DNA of 64,000 bases from Kineobactrum sediminis. GTDB lineage: Bacteria > Pseudomonadota > Gammaproteobacteria > Pseudomonadales > Halieaceae. The notes beneath the pieces were generated by a model. That model searched no databases. It was not told where the DNA came from and was given only the letters and a program-made list of their open reading frames with translations. Shown here in pieces: positions 44,809-54,268 of the stretch. Position numbers and translations under genes: made by a program. The stretch covers positions 62,001-126,000 of the forward strand of contig NZ_PKLZ01000001.1 in NCBI RefSeq assembly GCF_002868715.1, written 5' to 3'. Numbering within the stretch: the stretch's first letter is position 1; every line of letters begins with the position of its first letter.

Positions 44809-45127
44809 GAATAGTGCCTCTTTGCTAGCTGAAAACGTGGATTAAGCTCACCAGGTTATTACGACACGAATTAATAATAGCAGTATTTTGTTCGTGAACT
44901 CCCTGGCATCTTCGCATCGCTGCTACAAAATTTCATTAATTTCAGCAAATATCAGCTTTTATCTTCGATATTCTGTCAATAATACCAGCAGCGCTGCAGG
45001 TTTAATTAGTTTGATGTAGAATGTTTCGTCCTATAAAGATTATAACAGCCGGACCTTCAGAGACTGGCTGCATCCAAGCATTGCCTGCGAGCAGGCAATA
45101 CAAAAAAATGAAAGCAGGGATAATATT
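44809..45127. promoter_or_regulatory. AT-rich divergent regulatory region
   Basis: 319 bp between the divergent BCCT and TonB receptor genes, clearly more AT-rich than the flanks (runs such as TTAATAATAGCAGTATTTTG and TTTCATTAATTTC). No reading frame is credible. Promoters for both genes must lie here; I could not assign exact boxes. Confidence 0.45.
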
Positions 45128-47743
45128 ATGTCCGTTTACACACGATCAGCCATCAGCAATCACCGTAAGACGCTTTGCCGCGCAGTTGCCTCGGTTGTCG
45201 CCTCCTCCGCCATTGCCTCAGGGGCCTCGGCGCAGCAACTTGAAGAAGTCATTGTAACCGCCACCAAGCGGGCCGCCAGTACACAGGATATTCCGATTGC
45301 GGTGCAGGCGCTGGGCCAGGAGTCGCTCACCAACATGGGCGTCGCCAATTTCAATGATTACCTGATTCAGCTGCCCGGCGTGACCGCAGGCGGCAGCGGA
45401 CCGGGACAAAATACCATTTACATTCGGGGCGTGGCATCAACCACCCCAAACCTGACCACCGCCGGGGTCGCGGGCCTGGCACCCAACGTTTCACTGTACC
45501 TGGACGACCAGCCCATTTCACAGCCGGGCCGTAACCTGGACGTATACGCCGCCGACCTTAACCGGGTGGAAGTACTGGCGGGGCCCCAGGGAACCCTGTT
45601 CGGCAGCAGCTCGCAGGCCGGTACTGTACGCCTGATTACCAACAAACCCGATCCCAGCGGCACTTATGGTAACGTCAAACTGGGCACCGCCTTCACCAAG
45701 GGTGGAGAGATGAGCAACAACTCCGAGGCCATGTTCAACCTGCCGGTTACCGACACCTTCACCGTGCGCGGCGTGGTTTACCTGGACAGCATGGGCGGCT
45801 ATATCGACAACGTGGCCGGCACCCGTGATGCCAGTCAGAGTGCCCGATTCCGTCCGGCTGGTACGGTCCGGGATAATGGCGTCCCGGTCAGTGAACGGCG
45901 GGCAGGGTTCCAGTCCACTGCCGACTTGAGCGATGTCGAATTCCTCGAAGCGAACAATTCCACCAAGACCGAGGAAGACATCAACGACACAGTCTATGCC
46001 GGCTTCCGCATGAGCGGCCTGTGGGACATCAATGACGTCTGGAGCCTGCAGGTCAGCCATATGCAGCAGTCACTGGATTCGGATGGCGTTTTCTTCTCTG
46101 ACCCGGAGCTGGGCGATTACGAGGTCAACCGGTTTCACGACGACAATATCGATGACACCTTTGACAACACCAGCTGGACCCTGGAAGGCCGTATCGGCAA
46201 ACTGGAAACCGTCTATACCGGTGCCTTCACCGACCGGGAAACCAACCAGATAGTCGACTACACCGATTATCTTTTTGTTGGCCAGTACCTGCCTTACTAC
46301 ATTTGCGACAGCTCGGTATCCTATCCTTCAGGAGCCCCTTCCGGCACCTGCCAGCCGCCGGACCTGTTTGTCAAGTCAAGCACTGATACTGAAGTGATGA
46401 CCCACGAAATACGCTTCAATACCCCAGAGCAGCACCGCTTGCGGGCAACATTCGGCGGTTTCTACAGCAAGCTTGAACTGGCGGAACTCAATGACTTCAC
46501 CTACCCCGGCTCAACCCGGATCGACGGCTACGGTGTCCAGACCGGGTTTTCGGACAACTTTCCGTTCACGACCGGTTATGTCTCGGATCCGGGCCCCTTC
46601 CCCGAGGGCGTTATCTTCCGCAATGACATTCTCCGTACCGACGAGCAGTACGGTGCGTTCGGTGAAGCGACCTTTGACATCAGTGACCAGTTCGCAGTGA
46701 CGGTCGGCGCCCGCTGGTATGATATTGAAGTGGATTTCGAAGGCAGCGCCAACTCGTCATTCTGTAACCTGTTCCAGCCTGACGTAAACGCCTTCGGCAC
46801 CGATATCAGCGACATTTATAACGGTGACGGCGAAGTGACTTTCAGGGGCAGCTGTAACCCGGATGACCATATTACCTATACGATGGACACCATCGACGAG
46901 GCTCCGTCATCCGTTGCCGCAGCACTCCGAAATGCCCCCGACAAGGCGGCTACCGATGGGGTGATCGGCAAGGTAAGCTTTTCCTGGACGCCAACCATGG
47001 ATCAGCTGTGGTACGTCACCTGGTCCGAAGGTTTCCGGGCAGGGCTGCTGAATCGTCCCGGTGGCGCACAGGGCCCCGGTGACTACACGGTTCCCTTTGC
47101 CCTGGATACCGACGACGTAACCAACTGGGAGCTTGGCTGGAAACTCGATCTGCTGGATAACAGCCTGCGCTTTAACGGCAGCATGTTCTTTGTTGATATC
47201 GAGCGCCTGCAAACCACCATCTTCGATCCCAGCATCGCCAACCTGTTCTTTTCCGACAATGCGGCAGACGCTGAAGTCAAGGGTGTGGAAGGTACGGTTT
47301 CCTGGGCACCAGCCGCGGTATCCGGACTGGTCGTCGTGGGCTCTTTCTCCGTCCTGGACACCGAAATCACCAATGTAATCACCCCAACCGATGATGTTCG
47401 CGAGGGCGATGAACTCGCCTTTGCCCCGGAATTCCAGGGCAACCTGCGGGCGCGGTACGAATGGGACCTGGAATCCGGCTTCAGGGCGCATGTGATGCCA
47501 CATGTTTCCTACTCAGCCAAATCCTACAGTGATATCGTCACCATCAACCGCATCGAGATTGACAGCTGGACGATGCTGGGGATAACCGCGGGGATCAGCA
47601 CGGCCAGCTGGACGGCCGAACTGTTTGTGGACAACCTGAGCGATGAACAGGCGCAGCTTGCAAACAACTTTGTCTATGATCGTGAGCGTGTCACACTGGC
47701 GCGGCCACGGACCGCAGGGCTCCGGTTCAACTACAGCTTCTGA
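45128..47743 (+). CDS. TonB-dependent outer-membrane receptor 1
   Basis: Energised outer-membrane importer, 871 residues. The signal peptide runs to about residue 36 (cleavage after ASGASA), then a TonB-box-like 'LEEVIVTATKRAASTQDIPI', the plug domain ('YIRGVASTTPNLTTAG', 'VEVLAGPQGTLFGSSSQAGTVRLIT'), and a 22-strand barrel ending in Phe ('AGLRFNYSF'). It has the look of the large gammaproteobacterial/sphingomonad receptor class used for complex organics rather than classical siderophores. AGGGA is upstream of the ATG. A terminator and a TPR-sulfotransferase follow. Confidence 0.95.
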   Translation: MSVYTRSAISNHRKTLCRAVASVVASSAIASGASAQQLEEVIVTATKRAASTQDIPIAVQALGQESLTNMGVANFNDYLIQLPGVTAGGSGPGQNTIYIRGVASTTPNLTTAGVAGLAPNVSLYLDDQPISQPGRNLDVYAADLNRVEVLAGPQGTLFGSSSQAGTVRLITNKPDPSGTYGNVKLGTAFTKGGEMSNNSEAMFNLPVTDTFTVRGVVYLDSMGGYIDNVAGTRDASQSARFRPAGTVRDNGVPVSERRAGFQSTADLSDVEFLEANNSTKTEEDINDTVYAGFRMSGLWDINDVWSLQVSHMQQSLDSDGVFFSDPELGDYEVNRFHDDNIDDTFDNTSWTLEGRIGKLETVYTGAFTDRETNQIVDYTDYLFVGQYLPYYICDSSVSYPSGAPSGTCQPPDLFVKSSTDTEVMTHEIRFNTPEQHRLRATFGGFYSKLELAELNDFTYPGSTRIDGYGVQTGFSDNFPFTTGYVSDPGPFPEGVIFRNDILRTDEQYGAFGEATFDISDQFAVTVGARWYDIEVDFEGSANSSFCNLFQPDVNAFGTDISDIYNGDGEVTFRGSCNPDDHITYTMDTIDEAPSSVAAALRNAPDKAATDGVIGKVSFSWTPTMDQLWYVTWSEGFRAGLLNRPGGAQGPGDYTVPFALDTDDVTNWELGWKLDLLDNSLRFNGSMFFVDIERLQTTIFDPSIANLFFSDNAADAEVKGVEGTVSWAPAAVSGLVVVGSFSVLDTEITNVITPTDDVREGDELAFAPEFQGNLRARYEWDLESGFRAHVMPHVSYSAKSYSDIVTINRIEIDSWTMLGITAGISTASWTAELFVDNLSDEQAQLANNFVYDRERVTLARPRTAGLRFNYSF

Positions 47744-47775
47744 CCCTTTCCGGAGGCTCGTTTAACCAATGACTC

Positions 47776-47800
47776 AAGCGCTCCTTTCGGGGCGCTTTTT
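47776..47800 (+). terminator. Rho-independent terminator after TonB receptor 1
   Basis: A nine-pair stem AAGCGCTCC/GGGGCGCTT with loop TTTC, followed by T's to 47800, 33 bp after the receptor stop. This is a classical intrinsic terminator, so the following sulfotransferase needs its own promoter or read-through. Confidence 0.85.
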
Positions 47801-47820
47801 ACATCTGGCGTAAACTATTT

Positions 47821-49791
47821 ATGAGTACGGCAAACCCCTCACCAAGCCTGCGCAGCATCCAGGAAAAGATTGTTGCACAGGCGTTCTCCCCGGCTCTGGA
47901 TGATCTGGCGATATTGCTGGGCACCGAGCCCGAAAACACGGATGCGCTGTACATGGCGGCGGTATGCCATCGCTACCTGCGGCAGTTTGACGATGCCGCC
48001 CGCTGCCTTGAGCAGTTGAAAATACTATCGCCCGACTTTGGTCGTGCACACCAGGAAGAAGGCCACCTGCAGCGCGCAATGGGTAACGAAGATGCTGCGC
48101 TGAACGCCTACAGCAGGGCTTGCCAGAGCAATCCGGCCCTGGAGGCGAGCTTTCGAGCACAACTGGAGATACTGAACCGCCGCGGAGCCGGCGAGTACGC
48201 GCAACAGGTACAGTCCCAGCTCGACGCACTGTTACGCCTGCCCAAACCACTGGTAGCGGTCACTGACCTCATCTCCCAGGGTAAACTGGTCAAGGCCGAG
48301 GAGATCTGCCGGCAGTTTTTGCAGAAAGCGCCACACCACATTGAAGCCATGCGCCTGCTGGCCGACATCGGCATTCGCCTGGGCGCGCTGGAGGAAGCCG
48401 AGTTTCTGCTGGAGAGCGCGACGACCTTTGCGCCGGATAACACACCGGCAAGAATCGATTACATTCGCGCCCTGCGCAAACGGCAAAAATTCAGCAAAGC
48501 GTTTGAGCAGGCGCGTGCACTGCTGGCCAGTGCACCGGACAATCTGCAATTCCAGTCACTGTATGCCATCGAGTGCATGCAGACCGGTGATTACGACACT
48601 GCGCTCGCCACCTTCGACGCCATATTGCAGCGGGTACCCTCGGACCCAACCACGCTGACCTCACGGGGTCACGCCCTCAAAACCTGCGGCAGGTTCGATG
48701 CCGCCGTTGCCTCTTACCGCGCGGCGCTGGCCAGTAATCCCAACTACGCCGAGGCCTGGCACTCCCTGGCCAACCTGAAAACCTACCGTTTCAGCGACCA
48801 GGACATTGCAACCATGCAGGCCCAGGCCGCCGACAGCGCCCTGTCCTTCATGGACCGCGTCTATGTGTCCTTCGCTTTGGGCAAGGCCTTCGAAGACGCC
48901 GCTGACTACCAGGCTTCATTTGAATACTACGCGCGAGGCAACGCCCTCAAGAAAGCCCAAAGCCGCTACGACGCGGGCCAGATCAGCGAGGAGCTGGCAG
49001 CCCAGGCCAGGGTGTTGACTGCCGGTTTCCTGGCCAAACGCGCGGGTGAGGGCTGCCCGGCGCCGGACCCCATATTCATCGTCGGCCTGCCCCGGGCGGG
49101 ATCAACGTTACTGGAACAGATCCTGTCATCACATAGCCAGATCGACGGCACCCTGGAACTTCCCAATATATTGTCCTGCGCCCAGCAGCTGCGTCGGCGC
49201 AAACGGGAAAACGGCGCTGCACCGGCCTACCCGGACGTGCTGGCGGAATTGCCTCGGGAGGAACTGCGGGCACTCGGCGAGCAGTTTATTACCGATACCC
49301 GCATCCACCGACAGGGTGCGCCTTACTTCATCGACAAGATGCCCAACAACTTCCGCCACATCGGGCTGATCAAGCTCATTCTGCCCAATGCAAAGATTAT
49401 TGATGCCCGCAGGGAGCCCATGGCCTGCTGCTTCAGCAGCTTCAAGCAGCTGTTTGCCGAAGGCCAGGAATTCAGTTACGACCTGGAAGACCTGGGGCAC
49501 TATTACCGTGACTATGTGGCCCTCATGGACCACTGGGACACTGTGCTTCCCGATTTTGTGCTGCGGGTTAACCACGAAGACGTTCTTGAAGACCTTGAGG
49601 GACAGGTGGCGCGGATGCTGGCATTTATTGGTGTGCCGTTCGAGGAATCCTGCCTGCACTATTACGAGACCGAACGCGCGGTACGCACTCCCAGCTCGGA
49701 ACAGGTCAGGAAACCCATTTACCGCGATGCGGTAGAACAGTGGCGCAACTACGCGCCGTGGCTGGAACCTCTGCGCAAAATATTCGCCTGA
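47821..49791 (+). CDS. TPR-repeat sulfotransferase 1
   Basis: 656 residues without signal peptide. Residues 1-390 are tetratricopeptide helices ('NTDALYMAAVCHRYLRQFDDAARCLEQL', 'GRFDAAVASYRAALASNPNYAEAWHSLANL' and others). Residues about 415-650 are a PAPS-dependent sulfotransferase related to tyrosylprotein sulfotransferases: 5'-phosphosulfate loop 'FIVGLPRAGSTLLEQIL', 3'-phosphate motif in 'IDARREPMACCFSSFKQLF', and the C-terminal block 'RTPSSEQVRKPIYRDAVEQW'. The TPR part suggests a protein or peptide acceptor. It is separated from receptor 1 only by a terminator and is the paralogue of 52656-54221. Confidence 0.92.
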   Translation: MSTANPSPSLRSIQEKIVAQAFSPALDDLAILLGTEPENTDALYMAAVCHRYLRQFDDAARCLEQLKILSPDFGRAHQEEGHLQRAMGNEDAALNAYSRACQSNPALEASFRAQLEILNRRGAGEYAQQVQSQLDALLRLPKPLVAVTDLISQGKLVKAEEICRQFLQKAPHHIEAMRLLADIGIRLGALEEAEFLLESATTFAPDNTPARIDYIRALRKRQKFSKAFEQARALLASAPDNLQFQSLYAIECMQTGDYDTALATFDAILQRVPSDPTTLTSRGHALKTCGRFDAAVASYRAALASNPNYAEAWHSLANLKTYRFSDQDIATMQAQAADSALSFMDRVYVSFALGKAFEDAADYQASFEYYARGNALKKAQSRYDAGQISEELAAQARVLTAGFLAKRAGEGCPAPDPIFIVGLPRAGSTLLEQILSSHSQIDGTLELPNILSCAQQLRRRKRENGAAPAYPDVLAELPREELRALGEQFITDTRIHRQGAPYFIDKMPNNFRHIGLIKLILPNAKIIDARREPMACCFSSFKQLFAEGQEFSYDLEDLGHYYRDYVALMDHWDTVLPDFVLRVNHEDVLEDLEGQVARMLAFIGVPFEESCLHYYETERAVRTPSSEQVRKPIYRDAVEQWRNYAPWLEPLRKIFA

Positions 49792-49820
49792 AACGAGGGC
49801 AGCGGGGTGACCTCATTACG

Positions 49821-51002
49821 CTAGGCGCTCCGATCCAGCAGTGCGGCCGGGCGCATGGTAACAACCGTACACACCACCAGCGCAATGACCGCCGCGTTAA
49901 TCACCAGGTCATAGCGGTTATCCCCTAAAAACATGGCCGCCAGCAGCGGGCCACTGGCGAGGCCCATCTTGGAGGCAAATCCCCCGAGCGAGGCCATTTG
50001 TCCCACCGGATCAAAATGTGCACACATGCCCAGCAGGTAGGGAATGACGAAAGCCCAGGTAATGCCAACACCACAATTTGCCAGCAAAAAGGCCCAGGGC
50101 TGATCACTCCAGTGCAATAGCGCGGTACCGACGATGGTCAGGCTCATACCCAGAAACAGTGGCCACCGGCGACCATAGCGGGTGGCCATAACGACCACCA
50201 GCATTGAACCGATAATGCCGACCCAGGCAGCGGCTCCCAACGTCGGGCTGATAAAGCCCATGCCCAGACCATAGTGTTTGCCCATGCCGATAATGAACGC
50301 GTAGAGACCCATATTGGCTGCCTGGAACAGAAACAGGGCGAACAGTACGGCCAGCAGGGGCGGCCAACGGATTGCAGCCGGGGGCGGAGCATCCGCACTG
50401 CGCACAGCGACCGGGTAGTCGTCCAGAAAAGGCAACATCGCCAGGGTTGCCAAATTAAAGACGATAAGCGCCAGGAACAGTACGCTGGTGCCATAGACCG
50501 GCACCAGCGGAGGTAAAAGCATAACGCCGAACCCCCCAAGACCAAACTGTACGGTCAGCAGGTAACCAAAAGTACGATCCGGCGCCAGGGTACGTGCAAT
50601 CACGGCGAAGCCGATGCCCACCAACAAGCCGCCAACACAGCCGTGCAGCAAGCGCAGCCCGACCATTACCAATGGTAACTTTACCAGCATGGAGACCAGG
50701 TCAAGGACGATAAGTGTCAGCAGCAACATCAGGGCGGCTCGGCGCCAACGAATGTGCTTGACCAGGAACACCGCTACCAGAGCACCAATCGCAGCACCGT
50801 AAATATTGGCTGATCCCACCAGTCCCGCTTCACGGTTGGAAAACCCAAGGCCCTCGATCAGGCCTTCGACCAAAGCCGGCATGATGTTGACATAAAACAG
50901 CCCGGCGGTCGCCAGAAAGGCCAGCGCCACACGGGCCCATTCACTGTTTGGTGCAAGCCGACGGGAGCCGGCGGTCGCTTGCTCGATGATTACTGGAGCC
51001 AT
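49821..51002 (-). CDS. Major facilitator superfamily transporter
   Basis: Inner-membrane secondary carrier of 393 residues with twelve predicted helices in two bundles. The loop 2-3 region 'AVFLVKHIRWRRAALMLLL' and a duplicated equivalent 'MVVVMATRYGRRWPLFLGMSL' in the second half are the basic MFS loops. There is no family-specific signature I recognise for the substrate. GAGG precedes the ATG at 51002. It starts 16 bp after the serine-hydrolase stop, so they form a transcriptional pair at the end of the minus-strand block. Confidence 0.9.
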   Translation of the reverse strand: MAPVIIEQATAGSRRLAPNSEWARVALAFLATAGLFYVNIMPALVEGLIEGLGFSNREAGLVGSANIYGAAIGALVAVFLVKHIRWRRAALMLLLTLIVLDLVSMLVKLPLVMVGLRLLHGCVGGLLVGIGFAVIARTLAPDRTFGYLLTVQFGLGGFGVMLLPPLVPVYGTSVLFLALIVFNLATLAMLPFLDDYPVAVRSADAPPPAAIRWPPLLAVLFALFLFQAANMGLYAFIIGMGKHYGLGMGFISPTLGAAAWVGIIGSMLVVVMATRYGRRWPLFLGMSLTIVGTALLHWSDQPWAFLLANCGVGITWAFVIPYLLGMCAHFDPVGQMASLGGFASKMGLASGPLLAAMFLGDNRYDLVINAAVIALVVCTVVTMRPAALLDRSA

Positions 51003-51018
51003 GGATAGTCCTCGGGGT

Positions 51019-52587
51019 TCAGCTGCACAGAGGTGTCTGCTGATGCACGGCTATTACCGCCGACAGCCACTTGTATTCATTGTTATCGCTCACGTAGTAA
51101 TAGATGGCCTGGTCACTCAGCAGCGCCAGGGTGATACCACCGTGGCCGGATAAAAACGGAATCCAGTAAGGTGCGCGACAACCCAGCGCGGAGCCTGCAT
51201 CCAGTAACCAGAAGCCGTTCAGGTACCGCAGCCCGGAGGTGCCGGCATTCACCCCCGGGCGTCTCCCCGCGGGTGATATGGTGGGCTGTAACAGGGACGG
51301 TGCCAGGCTGTGGGGCGCACGCGCCTCACGCTGTAGCCAACGCGCCAGCTGCAGCAAGTCATCGGCGGTTACCACCTGCCCCCAGCCACCGTAGGGTTGG
51401 GCCCAAATATCGTCAGTGCGGCGGGTAAACGCCAGCAACGGACTTACCTTCAAATCCGTCCAGAGCTCATGATAGAGAAGATCGCGGTAGATATCCGCAT
51501 TGGCTGTCGGGCGCAACTCCCGCAGCAACGCACTCATGGCGCTCACCGCAATATAAGTGTCACTGGTATGATACACCCAGCGCCCGCCCGCAGGTTCCTG
51601 TGGGGGGTAGGCCGAACAGGCATAGGCCAGTTTTTCCACGTGCCCCGGTGCGAGGAACAGCGGGCTTTCGATGGCGCTGTCCTCATCATTGAAATATCCC
51701 GGATCGGCGTAGTGCCCGGTCTGCATATTTACGGCCTGGCGGATACTGACATCCTTCCAGCTGTCGCCACAGTCGGGTAACAGCTCGCCAATACTGCGAT
51801 CGGCACTGCCCGGCGCGAGCTGCTCGAGACGCATCATCGCAACCCCGGCGAACAGGCTTTTGGACAGCGAGAATGTCGGCAGCGGCAGCCGTTCGCACCA
51901 GGGATAAGGCTCGTGAACAGTCCCACAGGCTGACTGGTAATGGCGATCACCAAGCAGTAGTCCCGCCAGGGTAAGGTGTTCGGTGCTTACCCCCTGCGGT
52001 GGCGCCAGGGCGGTGGCGTCAATACCATGGTCCTGCCGCAGCTGTTCCAGACCAGACACCGGAAACGCGGCTTGATGAGCCTCCAGCCGGGGACGCGCCG
52101 AAGGCTGCCAGGCCACGGTACCACGATAGCGAGCAGTGAATTTCAGGTACTCACAGGTCTGGCTGGTAATGTCGAATTCCGCAACGCCGCTGCTGGCCCT
52201 CGCGGGTAGCGACACCCGTAGAATGCCGTAGTGAAGGCAGTTGGCGTCGCGTTCAATCAGGGTAAGGGGCAGGCGCAATTCCAGCGTATTGTCATCACTT
52301 CGGCTCCAGTCACCCTCGCCTGCGATAAACTGCCACAGCGGATGCCCGCTGGCCAATGGTAGCCGGTTGTCGGGTATCAGTACCGGGCCCGCACTGCGTA
52401 ATTCCAGTTGAAGATCCGGCAGGGTTGTCAGGGCACGCGGGTAGTTCTGCGCCATCGACAGCCGATCCACCGCCAGTTGCAGGGGCTCTGCGGCGCCAAA
52501 CTGCACAGCAATGTGTCCGGAAATGGAAGACGCTGCTGCGCCAGCGCAGCAAAACCACAACAGGAGAATGACAGGGTATCGGTTCAT
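51019..52587 (-). CDS. Secreted serine hydrolase of the class C beta-lactamase/esterase family
   Basis: 522 residues with an N-terminal signal peptide ('YPVILLLWFCCAGAAASS'). A non-catalytic N-terminal region of about 190 residues precedes the hydrolase domain. The nucleophile motif SxxK is in 'PTFSLSKSLFAGVAMMRL', the Tyr motif is 'WVYHTSDTYIAVSAM' (Y-x-[ST]), and the C-terminal part has 'SGHGGITLALL' (HxG, replacing KTG). This is the EstB/D-aminopeptidase-like group more than true AmpC. It probably acts in the periplasm on an ester or amide. It lies 68 bp after TPR-sulfotransferase 2. Confidence 0.87.
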   Translation of the reverse strand: MNRYPVILLLWFCCAGAAASSISGHIAVQFGAAEPLQLAVDRLSMAQNYPRALTTLPDLQLELRSAGPVLIPDNRLPLASGHPLWQFIAGEGDWSRSDDNTLELRLPLTLIERDANCLHYGILRVSLPARASSGVAEFDITSQTCEYLKFTARYRGTVAWQPSARPRLEAHQAAFPVSGLEQLRQDHGIDATALAPPQGVSTEHLTLAGLLLGDRHYQSACGTVHEPYPWCERLPLPTFSLSKSLFAGVAMMRLEQLAPGSADRSIGELLPDCGDSWKDVSIRQAVNMQTGHYADPGYFNDEDSAIESPLFLAPGHVEKLAYACSAYPPQEPAGGRWVYHTSDTYIAVSAMSALLRELRPTANADIYRDLLYHELWTDLKVSPLLAFTRRTDDIWAQPYGGWGQVVTADDLLQLARWLQREARAPHSLAPSLLQPTISPAGRRPGVNAGTSGLRYLNGFWLLDAGSALGCRAPYWIPFLSGHGGITLALLSDQAIYYYVSDNNEYKWLSAVIAVHQQTPLCS

Positions 52588-52655
52588 GGGCACCACGCTA
52601 ACAAGGCCGACCCGGGGAACTTAGTACCAATTGCCAGTTATCAATGAGGCCAGTT

Positions 52656-54221
52656 TCAGTCGACGTCAATACCGGCTGCCCGCAGCCGGGCGGCCAGAGG
52701 CGACAGCGCATCGCCATGATGCCGCCAAAGATCCACCGAGCGGGAATGAATGGGCTGACGGACCTGGGCAGCGCTGGCCGTAGCCACTGGTGCACTATTG
52801 CGGTGAAACTCAAGACAACCGGACTCCCAGGGCAGCCCACAATAATCGAGCAGTTCCCGGGCGGCCGGCTCCGGTTGCTGCACCAGGGTCTCGTAATCAA
52901 GGTCAAGCCAGTTAACACCCGGCAGGCTGCGCCAGTGTGCCATCAAACGGTCATAGGCAATGTAGTAGCGGGCCAGATCCTCGAGATCGTAGCTGAATGG
53001 GCAGGCCATCCTGAACAGGGTTTTGTATAGCGCATAGCAGCTGGCCATTGGATGACGGCGCAGGTGCACTATCCGGACACCGGGGAGCGCCGCTGCAATC
53101 AGGCCCAGGTATAGAAAGTTCATCGGCGTCTTGTCGACCAGGCAGATTGCCTTTCCGCCATATTGAGCAGTGCTGGCTCGATAACTCTTGCCCACCGCAG
53201 CAAGATCCATCGCAGCGGTACGCGCAATCAGTTCTGACTTGCCCGTATGAGGTCCGGCTGCACGCATCAGGGCAAAGGCAAAATCGTTAATTTCACCGAG
53301 GCTGGCGACCTGACTGTGGCTGGCGAGAATCCGGTCCACCAACGTGGTACCACTACGCGGCAAACCCAGCACAAAGAGCGGGCCTCGTTCGAAGCCATCG
53401 GGTCGGGCATCGCCATTCCTAACGCGCTGACACCAGCGGGCATCGAACTGTTCGGCAATCTGCAACATTGCCTCTTCATCGCGCGCCACATCGTAACCCA
53501 GCCTGGCCCTGCGCTGTCCCGCCCCTCGTGCCAGGTGTTGCCAGGCGCGGGTGTGGTCACCACAGTCCTCGTACTCTTTTGCCAGGGCGTAACAAAGCGG
53601 CGACTCCTCGCGGGGGCCGGCTGACAGCGCTCTGCGCATGTCCTCAATGTGATTATCCTCTGGACTCACACGCCGCAATACGGCGCGGTTGTAGTGGGCA
53701 TCAGCATCCAGCGGGTGGCTCTCCAACAAATTGTTCAACACCCGTTCCGCGGCGCCGGCGTCGCCGGTAGTAGCCAGGGCGGAAGCCAGGTTGGCCTGGG
53801 CAGCAGGGTCATCAGGCGCGAGCTCTGCCGCCCGCTGAAAGGCCTCAAGAGCCGCGCGATAGTCTGTCGAGGAGGTGAAAAAACGGCCAATAGCGGCCCA
53901 GTCCGCGGCCTGGGTAGCCGCTTGCGCCAGCTCTTCAATCAACACCCTGGCCTGCGCCAGTTGCGCGTTCAGTACCAGCGCTTCCGCCAGCAGTAACACA
54001 ATGCCGGAATCGTTGGGCTCGAGGGCAACGGCCCGCCGACAGGCCTGGAGCATGAGCGGAAAATCGGCGCCGGACTGAGCCAGCTTTGCTTCCAGCACCC
54101 AGGCCTGGGTGCGCCCGGGCTGCGCCTGCAAAGCCTGCCGGCAGAGGCCTGACGCCTGCTCCAGGTCACCGCGCCGAAAAGCTGCAACGGCCGCGGCCAG
54201 ACGATCCGTTACCACTGTCAT
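52656..54221 (-). CDS. TPR-repeat sulfotransferase 2
   Basis: 521 residues, no signal peptide. TPR helices fill residues 1-220 ('AAFRRGDLEQASGLCRQALQAQPGRTQAW', 'AAQANLASALATTGDAGAAERVLNNLLES'). The sulfotransferase domain covers about 260-510 with 'FVLGLPRSGTTLVDRILASHSQV' (PAPS loop), 'VHLRRHPMASCYALYKTLF' (3'-phosphate site) and the family block 'VATASAAQVRQPIHSRSVDLW'. It is shorter in the TPR part than sulfotransferase 1 but co-linear with it elsewhere. It starts 47 bp after TonB receptor 2, on the same strand, so each TonB receptor in this locus has its own TPR-sulfotransferase directly downstream. Confidence 0.92.
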   Translation of the reverse strand: MTVVTDRLAAAVAAFRRGDLEQASGLCRQALQAQPGRTQAWVLEAKLAQSGADFPLMLQACRRAVALEPNDSGIVLLLAEALVLNAQLAQARVLIEELAQAATQAADWAAIGRFFTSSTDYRAALEAFQRAAELAPDDPAAQANLASALATTGDAGAAERVLNNLLESHPLDADAHYNRAVLRRVSPEDNHIEDMRRALSAGPREESPLCYALAKEYEDCGDHTRAWQHLARGAGQRRARLGYDVARDEEAMLQIAEQFDARWCQRVRNGDARPDGFERGPLFVLGLPRSGTTLVDRILASHSQVASLGEINDFAFALMRAAGPHTGKSELIARTAAMDLAAVGKSYRASTAQYGGKAICLVDKTPMNFLYLGLIAAALPGVRIVHLRRHPMASCYALYKTLFRMACPFSYDLEDLARYYIAYDRLMAHWRSLPGVNWLDLDYETLVQQPEPAARELLDYCGLPWESGCLEFHRNSAPVATASAAQVRQPIHSRSVDLWRHHGDALSPLAARLRAAGIDVD

Positions 54222-54268
54222 ACCCCGGCTCTGTTCAGGCTTGTACTCATGAGCCTATATTAGCCTGT